From an uncultured Lachnospiraceae bacterium (GTDB taxonomy: Bacteria; Bacillota; Clostridia; Lachnospirales; Lachnospiraceae), in NCBI GenBank assembly GCA_946409475.1, contig CAMJWQ010000003.1, forward strand, positions 1 to 30,824: a stretch of DNA of 30,824 nucleotides, given 5' to 3'. The notes under the pieces were generated by a model, which ran no database searches, was not told where the DNA came from, and was given only the letters and a program-made list of their open reading frames with translations. Positions within the stretch are counted from its first letter, which is position 1, and each line of letters opens with the position of its first letter. Position numbers and translations under genes: made by a program. Of this stretch, positions 8,237 to 16,741 are shown one piece after another.

Positions 8237-8434
8237 TCATTTAAAAATTTTGCTTTTCTTATTTACCATCATTTGATTTTCATGCATCTCAATATATTCT
8301 TCAATTAATTTATCGAGTTTGATGCTGTCCGAATAGGATTCCTGTAAGCTTCCTGATTCGTTAATGGCATTTTCCAATTTCATTCTTGCTTTTTCAATTT
8401 TTTCTTTATTATCGTCTAATACTGCATTCCACAT
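8237..8434 (-). CDS. Spo0E-like sporulation regulatory protein
   Basis: This 65-residue protein resembles the Spo0E family of small aspartyl phosphatases, which dephosphorylate Spo0A~P and so restrain entry into sporulation. The decisive motif is SIKLDKLIEEYIE (about residues 37-49), matching the family pattern S-x-x-LD-x-LI-x-x-Y. An N-terminal helix (DDNKEKIEKARMKLENAI) would form the first arm of the helical hairpin. GAGGG precedes the ATG at 8434. It follows lgt by 24 nt and is followed by a strong terminator, so it is the last gene of its transcription unit. The assignment to the family is good; the exact target is not shown by the sequence. Confidence 0.8.
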   Translation of the reverse strand: MWNAVLDDNKEKIEKARMKLENAINESGSLQESYSDSIKLDKLIEEYIEMHENQMMVNKKSKIFK

Positions 8435-8458
8435 AACAAAACCCTCTTTCCAGTAGAA

Positions 8459-9310
8459 CTATACCGTATGCTTTTTGCGTTTTATAACCAGAATTATACT
8501 AGATACTATAATAAGAATAATTGATAATACTTGTGAAGCAGGGATGTTCAGGACAGGTAACAATAGTTGATCCGTGCGCAGTCCCTCTATCCATGCTCTG
8601 CCTATTCCATATCCTAATAAATAAATTAATAGGATTTCCCCATTAAATTTTTTGTGCTTTTTATAAAAAGTAATAAAAAGTAAAACACCAATATTCCACA
8701 CCGATTCATATAAAAATGTTGGGTGTACCTGAATATAATTTGTGCCTTCCACAATGTGTGCGGCAATGTCAGCTGAAATATCACTGGCTCTTACAGCATC
8801 AACAGGCAGCCGCATGGCAAACAGTCCGTCAGAGTATCCTCCGAAAGCTTCCCTGTTAAAAAAGTTGCCCCATCTCCCTATAATTTGTCCCACCAATAGA
8901 CCCATGCATCCGGTATCAGCCATTAAAAAGAAGGATAATTTCTTCTTTCCGGTATACACATACAGCGTAATAAGAGCCGCAATAATGCCGCCATATATTG
9001 CCATTCCCCCCTGCCTGGTATTAAAAATACTTAATAGATCATTTTTATAATTATCCCATGATAGTATTACAAAATATAGTCTTGCACCAATAATGGAAAA
9101 TATGATGGCATATATTGCAAATTCCATATAATCCTCCGGATTTTGGTTGGTACGTTTTGCTTCTCTTTCTGCCGTTAAGATTCCCAGTAACACTCCTGTT
9201 GCAATAATCATTCCATAGAATGCAATTTCAAATCCAAACACATCGACAGATTTTTTTATATTATCCAAATATATTCCTAAATTTGGAAATGCAATGCTGT
9301 TTACATCCAT
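8459..9310 (-). CDS. lgt: Lgt, prolipoprotein diacylglyceryl transferase
   Basis: This polytopic membrane enzyme moves diacylglycerol from phosphatidylglycerol to the lipobox cysteine of prelipoproteins. The 283-residue length fits. Motifs are GGMAIYGG, the Lgt signature region GRWGNFFNREAFGG, HPTFLYES and, near the C-terminus, IEGLRTDQLLL. About seven hydrophobic segments are visible, and a basic tail (KRKK) ends the protein. GAGGG lies 6 nt before the ATG. The 106-nt gap from ychF is AT-rich and could hold a promoter (for example TATAAA near the start), but no box is convincing. Confidence 0.97.
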   Translation of the reverse strand: MDVNSIAFPNLGIYLDNIKKSVDVFGFEIAFYGMIIATGVLLGILTAEREAKRTNQNPEDYMEFAIYAIIFSIIGARLYFVILSWDNYKNDLLSIFNTRQGGMAIYGGIIAALITLYVYTGKKKLSFFLMADTGCMGLLVGQIIGRWGNFFNREAFGGYSDGLFAMRLPVDAVRASDISADIAAHIVEGTNYIQVHPTFLYESVWNIGVLLFITFYKKHKKFNGEILLIYLLGYGIGRAWIEGLRTDQLLLPVLNIPASQVLSIILIIVSSIILVIKRKKHTV

Positions 9311-9416
9311 AACAAACCCTCGTTTCTTGTCGCTTTAACATGATTTTTATTTTATATGATACGTATTAAAAAATCAAACAAATTCGATAGTCTAATTTCA
9401 ACAGCATTCTACAGCC

Positions 9417-10514
9417 TTAGACATTAAACCGAAAGAGAATGACATCTCCGTCTTTTACGATATATTCTTTCCCCTCCAAACGTACCAAGCCCTTTTCCTT
9501 TGCCGCCGGATAACTGCCCAGCTCCAATAAATCCTTATAGTTTACTACCTCGGCACGGATAAAGCCTCTTTCAAAATCAGTATGTATCCTGCCTGCCGCC
9601 TGAGGAGCTTTCGTACCGTTTTTTATTGTCCATGCCCTGGTCTCATCTTCTCCCGCAGTCAGATAACTGATTAATCCTAAAATAGAATAGCTTGCTTTTA
9701 TTAATTTCTCCAAACCGGACTCTTTAATTCCCAATTCCTCTAAAAACATCTCTTTTTCTTCATCGCTTAATTCTGCAATTTCCTGCTCAATTTGTGCACA
9801 GATAACAAAAACCTCACTATCCTCCTTAACGGCATAATCGCGTACCCTGCCGACATATTCATTGGATTTTCCGTCATCTTCCAGATCCTCTTCCGAAACA
9901 TTTGCCGCATAGATAACAGGTTTATCGGTTAACAGATGATAAGAGGCGATCCATTCTTTTTCCTCCTCTCCTTCCGGAATAAATGCTTTGGCAGACTTTC
10001 CCTCTTCCAGATGCTCTTTCAGTTTTTTGCAAAGTTCGTATTCCTTTGCCAGTACTTTGTCGTTTCTAGAACCCTTTACAACTTTTGCAATACGTCTTTC
10101 TATAATATCCATATCGGAAAATATCAATTCATAGTTTATGGTTTCCATATCTCTGACAGGATTGACATTCCCGTCTACATGAACCACATTCGTATCCTCA
10201 AAGCATCGGACAACGTGTACTATGGCATCCACCTCTCTTATATGAGACAGGAATTGATTTCCCAGCCCTTCTCCCTTCGATGCGCCCTTCACCAGGCCTG
10301 CAATATCAACAAATTCGATTACTGCCGGAGTTACTTTTTTCGATTGATACATATTTCCTAATAGCTGCAGCCTTTCATCAGGCACAATTACAATACCTAC
10401 ATTAGGGTCAATGGTACAAAAAGGGTAGTTGGCCGATTCCGCACCTGCTTTTGTCAAAGCATTAAATAAAGTACTCTTTCCTACGTTGGGTAAACCCACT
10501 ATTCCAAGTTTCAT
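9417..10514 (-). CDS. ychF: YchF/OLA1-type redox-responsive ATPase/GTPase
   Basis: This Obg-family P-loop protein is associated with ribosomes and stress responses and in studied members prefers ATP. The 365-residue length is normal. It begins with G1 motif GLPNVGKSTLFNALTKA, followed by NYPFCTIDPNVGIV, the G3 motif DIAGLVKGASKGEGLGNQFL and HVVRCFED. A coiled-coil insert follows, then the NVSEEDL segment at the modified G4 site and a C-terminal TGS domain (AWTIKNGTKAPQAAGRIHTD). The start MKLGIVGLPNVGKST matches the family. It follows thiN by 43 nt. Confidence 0.98.
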   Translation of the reverse strand: MKLGIVGLPNVGKSTLFNALTKAGAESANYPFCTIDPNVGIVIVPDERLQLLGNMYQSKKVTPAVIEFVDIAGLVKGASKGEGLGNQFLSHIREVDAIVHVVRCFEDTNVVHVDGNVNPVRDMETINYELIFSDMDIIERRIAKVVKGSRNDKVLAKEYELCKKLKEHLEEGKSAKAFIPEGEEEKEWIASYHLLTDKPVIYAANVSEEDLEDDGKSNEYVGRVRDYAVKEDSEVFVICAQIEQEIAELSDEEKEMFLEELGIKESGLEKLIKASYSILGLISYLTAGEDETRAWTIKNGTKAPQAAGRIHTDFERGFIRAEVVNYKDLLELGSYPAAKEKGLVRLEGKEYIVKDGDVILFRFNV

Positions 10515-10557
10515 ATCTTCATCCTTCCTCTTTCAAGTTTCCAATAAATATTTTATT

Positions 10558-11202
10558 TTAATCCCTTGCCTGTATCATAATCAGGATTCCTTTCGTAAAA
10601 GCTATCATGCCGCTGTCTTCTGTCAGCTCGTTGGAAATGCCTATACTGGTATCTTTATGCAGGGTATATTCCTGTAAAGGATAACGAAAGCCCTTTAAAG
10701 TAATATTCTCAACCGACTCCGTATAGGGCAGTAAAGAAATATAATTACCGGATATATTATTTTTTTGTATATATGTGGTTTTGTCTATTAATTGTATGAC
10801 ATTATGAGCATCAATTAAACGGCAGGAGATATTATGCCTTAACGCCAATCCTAAGATATAAATATTACTAAGGGTATGATCCAGCCGGTTTCCCGTTCCG
10901 CCGATAATGGTTATGGCAGCTGCTCCGAGAGCTATGGCTTCTTCCACAGCCAATTGGGTATCGGTAGCATCCTTTTCGGAAGAAAATCTTTTAACCCTGC
11001 AGTTTTTTCCCATATAATCATGTAAGATATCTTTATCAACGGAATCAAAATCTCCCATAATTAAATCAGGCATTCTCCCGCATGCATCCAAAAAAGATAA
11101 TCCCTTATCCACTGCAATGATATAGGTATAGGAATTGTTTTTTAACATGGCAAAAGCAATATCCTTATCGATATTGCCCCCCGTTACGATTAAAATATGC
11201 AT
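10558..11202 (-). CDS. thiN: Thiamine pyrophosphokinase
   Basis: This enzyme converts thiamine to thiamine diphosphate with ATP. Family motifs are IVTGGNIDKD at the N-terminus, VDKGLSFLDACGRMPDLIMGD, GDFDSVDKD, the nucleotide and substrate segment SSEKDATDTQLAVEEAI, and IIGGTGNRLDHTLSNI. The open frame reaches back to 11283 inside rpe. The ATG at 11202 is preceded by GGAGGG and lies 13 nt after the rpe stop, giving 214 residues, the usual size; the upstream extension has no family resemblance. The rpe-thiN pairing after prkC and rsgA is a common Firmicutes order. Confidence 0.95.
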   Translation of the reverse strand: MHILIVTGGNIDKDIAFAMLKNNSYTYIIAVDKGLSFLDACGRMPDLIMGDFDSVDKDILHDYMGKNCRVKRFSSEKDATDTQLAVEEAIALGAAAITIIGGTGNRLDHTLSNIYILGLALRHNISCRLIDAHNVIQLIDKTTYIQKNNISGNYISLLPYTESVENITLKGFRYPLQEYTLHKDTSIGISNELTEDSGMIAFTKGILIMIQARD

Positions 11203-11215
11203 CGTTCCCTCCGAA

Positions 11216-11896
11216 TCATAAGCCTGCATTTCCGGCCTTTTCAAATCTATGTAAAATATGCAGATACTCCGACACATTTTCATTTAAATTTCCCTGAAAT
11301 ACGGATGAGCCCATAACCAGAACATTGGCACCGGCCTGTAAAACCTCTTCTATCGTATCTTTATTGATACCGCCGTCTACCTGTATATCAAAGGACAGGT
11401 TTTTACTGTCTCTTATTTCTCTTACGGCCCTGATTTTTTCCGTCATAGCCGGTATGTACGCCTGTCCTCCAAAGCCGGGGTTAACGGTCATGATTAATAC
11501 CATATCTACATCCTGAATGACATAATTAAGGGCTGACAAAGGAGTTGCCGGATTTAAGGCAACACCCGCCTTCACATTCGCTTCCTTAATCTTTTGCAGG
11601 GTACTGTGCAGATGCCTGCAGGCCTCCGCATGCACTGTAATAATATCGGCTCCGCAGTCGGCAAAATCTGTAATATACCGTATAGGCTCCTCCACCATTA
11701 AGTGTACGTCAAAGACCTTATGGGTAGCCTTTCTTAACGACTTTACTACCGGCATCCCAAAGGAAATACTTGGTACAAACGCTCCGTCCATAACATCTAT
11801 GTGAATGTACTCGGCCCCTGCCTCGTCCACTTCCTTTAATTGTTTGCCCAATTGTGTAAAATCTGCTGCCAGTATTGATGGTGACAATTTATACAT
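11216..11896 (-). CDS. rpe: Ribulose-phosphate 3-epimerase
   Basis: This TIM-barrel enzyme interconverts ribulose 5-phosphate and xylulose 5-phosphate in the pentose phosphate pathway. The 226-residue length is normal. Visible landmarks are LSPSILAADFTQLG, the metal and catalytic segment HIDVMDGAFVPSISFG, DVHLMVEEP, TVHAEAC, MTVNPGFGGQAYIP, QVDGGINKDTI and the C-terminal phosphate-binding LVMGSSVFQG. GGAG lies 8 nt before the ATG. It starts 1 nt after the rsgA stop, so translation is probably coupled. Confidence 0.98.
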   Translation of the reverse strand: MYKLSPSILAADFTQLGKQLKEVDEAGAEYIHIDVMDGAFVPSISFGMPVVKSLRKATHKVFDVHLMVEEPIRYITDFADCGADIITVHAEACRHLHSTLQKIKEANVKAGVALNPATPLSALNYVIQDVDMVLIMTVNPGFGGQAYIPAMTEKIRAVREIRDSKNLSFDIQVDGGINKDTIEEVLQAGANVLVMGSSVFQGNLNENVSEYLHILHRFEKAGNAGL

Positions 11897-11897
11897 A

Positions 11898-12773
11898 TTA
11901 ATATCTCCTTTGGTTTTTTATTTCCTGATAAAAATCCACATAATTTTCATATCTGGATTTACTGATTTCATTCTCCTTCAATGCAGCCTTCACAGCACAA
12001 TCCGGTTCCTTTATATGACTGCAGCCCTGAAAGCGGCACTGGCCTTCGTATTTGTAAAATTCAGGAAAACAGTTCTTTAATTCTCCTTCCCTCATATCCT
12101 TCAGATATAAGGAACTAAAACCCGGCGTATCCATGATATACGTATTATCATTAACAGGAATTAATTCCGAATGCCTGGTGGTATGCTTCCCTCTTTCTAC
12201 TTTTGTACTGATTTCTCCTGTCTCCATGAAAACAGAGTCCTGCATACAGTTGATGATAGAGGACTTGCCGACCCCTGACGGGCCGGCAAGAGATGTAGTC
12301 TTCCCAATCAGCAGAGAATAGAATTCTTCCAGTCCTTCTTTTGTGCAGGCACTTGTAAAAACCGTTTTATAGTGGGTATTTTGATAAATACGTATTAGCT
12401 CATCTATTTCCTCTCTAACGGCCAAATCACATTTATTAAAGCATACAATAATCTTTACCCCCTGCCTCTCCGTCTGAATCAAAAAGCGGTCTAATAAATG
12501 CAGATTCGGTTCGGGCCTCTTAACGGCAAAAATAATTACAGCCTGATCCACATTACAAACCTCCGGTCTGAGCAATTGGTTTTTACGGGGCAGTAATTCA
12601 CATATATTCCCCTCTCCTTCAGAATTCAATTCCTCAATGATTACCCAATCACCGACCATTGGTTTGACCCTTAGCTTTCTGAAAATGCCCTTTGCCTTAC
12701 ATTCATAAATACCCTTTCCGCTCACATGGACATAATAAAAACCGGCAATTCCTTTCATAATTCTTCCCTGCAT
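11898..12773 (-). CDS. rsgA: RsgA, small ribosomal subunit biogenesis GTPase
   Basis: This circularly permuted GTPase checks late 30S subunit maturation. An OB fold (residues about 1-65) precedes the permuted G domain. The motifs appear in the order FNKCDL (G4), then GPSGVGKSSIIN (G1), TTRHSELI (G2) and DTPGFSSL (G3). The C-terminal zinc site is formed by CRFQGCSHIKEPDC. The start MQGRIMKGIAGFYYVHV resembles homologues. No strong ribosome binding site precedes the first ATG, and an internal ATG at codon 6 has AGGGAAG before it, so a start five residues later is possible. The gene lies 4 nt after prkC. Confidence 0.97.
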   Translation of the reverse strand: MQGRIMKGIAGFYYVHVSGKGIYECKAKGIFRKLRVKPMVGDWVIIEELNSEGEGNICELLPRKNQLLRPEVCNVDQAVIIFAVKRPEPNLHLLDRFLIQTERQGVKIIVCFNKCDLAVREEIDELIRIYQNTHYKTVFTSACTKEGLEEFYSLLIGKTTSLAGPSGVGKSSIINCMQDSVFMETGEISTKVERGKHTTRHSELIPVNDNTYIMDTPGFSSLYLKDMREGELKNCFPEFYKYEGQCRFQGCSHIKEPDCAVKAALKENEISKSRYENYVDFYQEIKNQRRY

Positions 12774-12777
12774 AAAA

Positions 12778-14943
12778 TTAATTTGCCCTGCTTAACGTAA
12801 CTGCCTGTTCTTCTGTCTTGTATTCCGTTCTTTCAGGCGTTACTTCACCGGTTTCATTCGTAGTCGCCGGAATCACAACGGGATAGGTAATCTGTAAAAT
12901 TCCTTCCGCCGATCCGCCTAACTGAGACTCCGTAATATCGGAAACATTAATATAATCCGGTATATTCATGGTTTCATTTCTAAATAATATGGTTTTCGTT
13001 GCGGAACTGATCAGTACGACCTTTGCCTGACCTGTATAATCGTTTTCTTTCGCCCTGACTTCTCCGTTATAATAATACGTGGCCTCCGGCTGCGGCCCCT
13101 GGCTTACCGTAAAGTCTACAGCCGTACCCTGGTTCACCGGAGCTCCGGGAGAATAACTCTGACTGACTACAAGGCCCGCAGTAACGGTATCATTATACGC
13201 CTGGTCAATGGTGTTCCAGGTTAATCCGTAGGAGGAAAGCAGATTTTTAGCACCTACTTCACTTAGGTTGCGAATATCCGGTACGCTGACAACCACTACC
13301 TCTTTTCCTGTACTGACCATCATGGTAACCGTAGCGCCCTTCTCCGCACTGGTACCGGCAGCAGGATTAGTGGAGATGACCTTGCCTTCTTCTATGGTAT
13401 CACTGGATTGATAATCCCGTACAACGGTAAAGCCTAAATCCTCTAAGGTCGTTTTGGCCGTTTCTTCCTCCTTATTGGTTACGGAAGGTATGGTAACCGA
13501 TTCCATTCCCATACTGACCACCAGATTGATGGTGGTATTTTTTTCTACCATATCCCCCTTTAGGACATCCTGCTCAATGACATAATCTCTTTCATACTCA
13601 TCGCTGGTTTCATAAGATGGTTTTACGCCTAAGCTTAAGGCATTCAATTTTTCCGTGGCCTCATCTATCGTTAATCCCACGACATCTATCATCTCCACTT
13701 CATCTGCTTCTTCCGTTGTATCGTCTGCAGTTTCTTCCGTCTGGGTATCCTCCTTCGACGTCGACTTAAAGAATCCCAGGGTTTTTCCTGCTATAAACAA
13801 AATGATAAATACAATGATAATGACGGTTACAATCCCTAAAATAGAGATAACCTTCTCCATCTTGGGATTAATCTCCTTACCTTCGTCTTCATTCTCATCA
13901 TCATATTCTTCCTCATCTTCCTCAAATTCCCCGTTTATATCTTCTTCGTCCTCATCTTCCTCATCTTCCTCATCCTGCAGAAAATAGCTGTTATTCTTTC
14001 CGGTTTTCGGATCGATATATTCCAATTTCCCCGTTTGTCTTTTTATCTGCCTTACATCATCCTCCGTAATGGTTTTCGTTTCTTCGCTTCCGGGTATGGG
14101 TAATATCTTTACAAAGTTATCATCCGGAGCAATCAAGGATTTCTTTAAATCCTGAATTAATTCGCTCATGGAACCATATCGCAAATCCGGATTTTTTTGC
14201 GTACATTTAAAGATAATCTGTTCTAAACTAATGGGGATTTCCGGCAAAAATTCTCTTGCGGAAGGAAATTCTTCCTGAATATGTTTAATAGCTACCGCCA
14301 CAGTTGTTTCACCGTCAAAAGGCACACGTCCTGTGACCATCTCATACATAGTAATTCCCAAGGAATAAATATCACTTTTTTCATCACTGTATCCGCCTCT
14401 GGCCTGCTCCGGTGAGGTATAATGAACAGATCCCATGGCATTGGAGGTAATGGTATTGGAGGATGCCGCCCTGGCAATTCCGAAATCAGTAACTTTTACC
14501 TTACCATCCCTTGAAATAATAATATTTTGTGGTTTTACATCCCTATGAATAATATGTTTATAATGGGCCGCCTCTAATCCCATGGAAACCTGAATCGCTA
14601 TACTGATTGCTTCTTTTACCGATAATCTGGCTTTTTTTTCAATATACTTTTTTAAGGTTATGCCCTCAACAAGCTCCATAACAAAATAATGAATTCCGCC
14701 TTCTTCTCCCACATCATATACATTTACAATATTCGGATGTGCCAATCCGGCAGCTGCCTGGGCTTCAATTCTGAATTTGTTTACAAAGTTATCATTTTCA
14801 CTGTATTCCTGCTTTAAAACCTTGATAGCCACATATCGGTTCAGCTTGTGGTCCAAAGCCTTATATACATCAGACATCCCGCCTGTACCGATTTGCTCCA
14901 TAATTTCATAGCGTTCCCCAATTATCATTGATTGCTTTAACAT
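12778..14943 (-). CDS. prkC: PrkC, PASTA-domain serine/threonine protein kinase
   Basis: This membrane-spanning Hanks-type kinase senses peptidoglycan fragments or lipid II and regulates wall growth, division and germination. Kinase landmarks are the glycine loop GTGGMSDVYKA (19-29), the ATP lysine in AIKVLK (41), HRDVKPQN (133-140), DFGIA (153-157) and GSVHYTSPEQA. A strongly acidic cytoplasmic juxtamembrane stretch (about 324-356) precedes the membrane helix (about 363-388). Three PASTA repeats follow (about 417-479, 480-547 and 550-617). The last 100 residues or so form an extra extracellular region unlike PASTA. Its ATG overlaps the prpC stop by 7 nt (ATGTTAA), the classic phosphatase-kinase coupling. 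Confidence 0.97.
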   Translation of the reverse strand: MLKQSMIIGERYEIMEQIGTGGMSDVYKALDHKLNRYVAIKVLKQEYSENDNFVNKFRIEAQAAAGLAHPNIVNVYDVGEEGGIHYFVMELVEGITLKKYIEKKARLSVKEAISIAIQVSMGLEAAHYKHIIHRDVKPQNIIISRDGKVKVTDFGIARAASSNTITSNAMGSVHYTSPEQARGGYSDEKSDIYSLGITMYEMVTGRVPFDGETTVAVAIKHIQEEFPSAREFLPEIPISLEQIIFKCTQKNPDLRYGSMSELIQDLKKSLIAPDDNFVKILPIPGSEETKTITEDDVRQIKRQTGKLEYIDPKTGKNNSYFLQDEEDEEDEDEEDINGEFEEDEEEYDDENEDEGKEINPKMEKVISILGIVTVIIIVFIILFIAGKTLGFFKSTSKEDTQTEETADDTTEEADEVEMIDVVGLTIDEATEKLNALSLGVKPSYETSDEYERDYVIEQDVLKGDMVEKNTTINLVVSMGMESVTIPSVTNKEEETAKTTLEDLGFTVVRDYQSSDTIEEGKVISTNPAAGTSAEKGATVTMMVSTGKEVVVVSVPDIRNLSEVGAKNLLSSYGLTWNTIDQAYNDTVTAGLVVSQSYSPGAPVNQGTAVDFTVSQGPQPEATYYYNGEVRAKENDYTGQAKVVLISSATKTILFRNETMNIPDYINVSDITESQLGGSAEGILQITYPVVIPATTNETGEVTPERTEYKTEEQAVTLSRAN

Positions 14944-15683
14944 ACATTCACCTCATCCAATATCGGCTTGATAATGATTACTGCAATATTATCTTTACCG
15001 CCGTTTTTATTTGCCAGATCGATAAGATTTTTTGCCTTATCCTTAATGCTATCTTTTTTATTCATGATAATAAATATTTCATCATCATCTATCATATTGG
15101 ATAGGCCATCCGAACACATTAATACCGTATCATCCTTTTTCATGTCATATTCAAAAACATCCACCTTTACTTCATCTCCGGCTCCGATTGCTCTTGTTAT
15201 AATATTCTTGTCCGGATGCCCCTTAGCCTGTTCTTTGTTTATTTCTCCCAAACGTACCATTTCTTCCACTAAAGAATGATCCCTTGTAATTTGCCTGATT
15301 TCCCTGCCAATCACATATAGCCGGCTGTCTCCCACATTCCCGACATACAGGATATTATCGGAAATGGATGCCGCTACTAAGGTAGTTCCCATTCCATGTA
15401 ATATTTCCGATTGAGAAGCTTTTTTCCTTAGCTTCGCATTAGCCTGTTTTATCCCCGTCTCTAAGATTTTTCCGATATTTGTCTCTTTTGTCTCTTCAAT
15501 GGCCGCTATCAATTTTTCCACCGTATATTTTGAAGCTATATCCCCGGCATTATGTCCTCCCATGCCGTCAGCTACTACAAACAGATTAGACAGCTTTCCT
15601 ATCTGCGCTACACTGGTAAAAACATAATCCTGATTCACTGTTCGCTTTTTACCGATGTCCGTTAATGAACATGTCCTTAACAT
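14937..15683 (-). CDS. prpC: PrpC/Stp, PP2C-type serine/threonine phosphatase
   Basis: This metal-dependent cytoplasmic phosphatase reverses phosphorylation by PrkC. The 248-residue length is typical. Metal-binding and signature motifs are TDIGKKRTVNQDYVF, VADGMGGHNAGDIAS, GTTLVAASI, GNVGDSRLYV, RDHSLVEEMV, CSDGLSNMI and GGKDNIAVIII. AAGGA lies 6 nt before the ATG and 3 nt separate it from rlmN. The gene is directly upstream of, and overlaps, prkC. Confidence 0.97.
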   Translation of the reverse strand: MLRTCSLTDIGKKRTVNQDYVFTSVAQIGKLSNLFVVADGMGGHNAGDIASKYTVEKLIAAIEETKETNIGKILETGIKQANAKLRKKASQSEILHGMGTTLVAASISDNILYVGNVGDSRLYVIGREIRQITRDHSLVEEMVRLGEINKEQAKGHPDKNIITRAIGAGDEVKVDVFEYDMKKDDTVLMCSDGLSNMIDDDEIFIIMNKKDSIKDKAKNLIDLANKNGGKDNIAVIIIKPILDEVNVC

Positions 15684-15686
15684 CTG

Positions 15687-16733
15687 CTATCCTTCCTTCT
15701 CCTCAGACGTTAACCGTCTGCGTAATTGACCACATGCGCCTTCTATATCTCTTCCCATTTCTCTTCTTATAGTAACATTAATTCTGTTTTTTTCAAGTTT
15801 ATTTTTAAATTTCAAAATATCCTCTCTTAAAGATTCTTTATAGTTTCTTTCCTCAATGGGATTTACAGGTATCAGATTAACAAGACAATTGCACTCCTTT
15901 ATTAAAGACGCCAGATTGTCTGCATCCGGCATCGAATCATTGACACCTCTGACCAGGCTATACTCGAATGTGATTCTACGCCCTGTTTTAAGGAAATAAT
16001 ATTGGCAGGCTTCCATGACTTCAGACAGCTTATATTGCCTGGCAACAGGCATCAGCTCCTGTCTTTTTTCATCCGTAGCCGCATGTAAGGAAAGGGCAAG
16101 GGTAATCTGCAGATGTTCCCCGGCCAGCTTATAGATGGCAGGTACGATGCCGCAGGTAGATACGGTAATGCTTCTCTGGCCGATATGCAGCCCCTTTTCG
16201 TTTGTCAGCAGCCTGATAAATTTTATAAGATTGTCATAATTATCAAGAGGCTCTCCTGTTCCCATTACTACAACATTAGAGACTTTTTCTTTTGTCATAC
16301 GTTTTATGGCGTATATTTGTTCCAGCATCTCAGAGGGCAATAGATTTCTCTTAAGACCCCCAATGGTTGATGCACAGAACCGGCAGCCCATCCTGCAGCC
16401 GGCCTGGGAGGAAATGCATATGGAATTTCCATGATGATATTTCATCCATACACTTTCTATGATATTACCGTCAAATAAAGAAAATGCATATTTTCTGGTA
16501 CCATCCAGTTTAGAAACCCGTTCCTTAAGACATGTTACTGTTTGTATATAAAATATTTCTTCACATTTTTCCATAAAATCTTTGGGTAAATTTCTCATTT
16601 CCTGAAATGAAGTAACATTTTTTACATGAAGCCATTCAAATAATTGTTTGGCACGAAAGGGTTTTTCATTTATTTGTAGCATCTTTTCCGTCAATTCTTC
16701 AGGTGATAATGATTTAATATCTATTTTATTCAT
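15687..16733 (-). CDS. rlmN: RlmN, dual-specificity 23S rRNA/tRNA (adenine-C2) methyltransferase
   Basis: This radical SAM enzyme methylates C2 of A2503 in 23S rRNA and of A37 in some tRNAs. The 4Fe-4S motif is CRMGCRFC (Cys113, Cys117 and Cys120). GTGEPLDNYDN, STCGIVPAI, LALSLHA and RRITFEY follow. The C-terminal cysteine in EGACGQL (Cys334) matches the conserved residue that forms the covalent RNA intermediate. The 348-residue length is normal. AGGA lies 6 nt before the ATG, 8 nt after rsmB. The arrangement rsmB-rlmN-prpC-prkC-rsgA-rpe-thiN is a well-known Firmicutes order. Confidence 0.98.
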   Translation of the reverse strand: MNKIDIKSLSPEELTEKMLQINEKPFRAKQLFEWLHVKNVTSFQEMRNLPKDFMEKCEEIFYIQTVTCLKERVSKLDGTRKYAFSLFDGNIIESVWMKYHHGNSICISSQAGCRMGCRFCASTIGGLKRNLLPSEMLEQIYAIKRMTKEKVSNVVVMGTGEPLDNYDNLIKFIRLLTNEKGLHIGQRSITVSTCGIVPAIYKLAGEHLQITLALSLHAATDEKRQELMPVARQYKLSEVMEACQYYFLKTGRRITFEYSLVRGVNDSMPDADNLASLIKECNCLVNLIPVNPIEERNYKESLREDILKFKNKLEKNRINVTIRREMGRDIEGACGQLRRRLTSEEKEG

Positions 16734-16741
16734 TTTTTATC

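Noticed and set aside
9311..9416. Promoter for lgt in the ychF-lgt gap
   Set aside because: TATAAA-like and TTGTTT-like sequences occur, but spacings (14 or 19 nt) and matches are poor, so I could not choose a credible pair.
13655..13987. Plus-strand frame of 110 codons rich in serine
   Set aside because: It is the antisense reading of the acidic (Asp/Glu-rich) and neighbouring region of prkC; codon repetition there keeps the opposite frame open. It has no ribosome binding site and no independent support.
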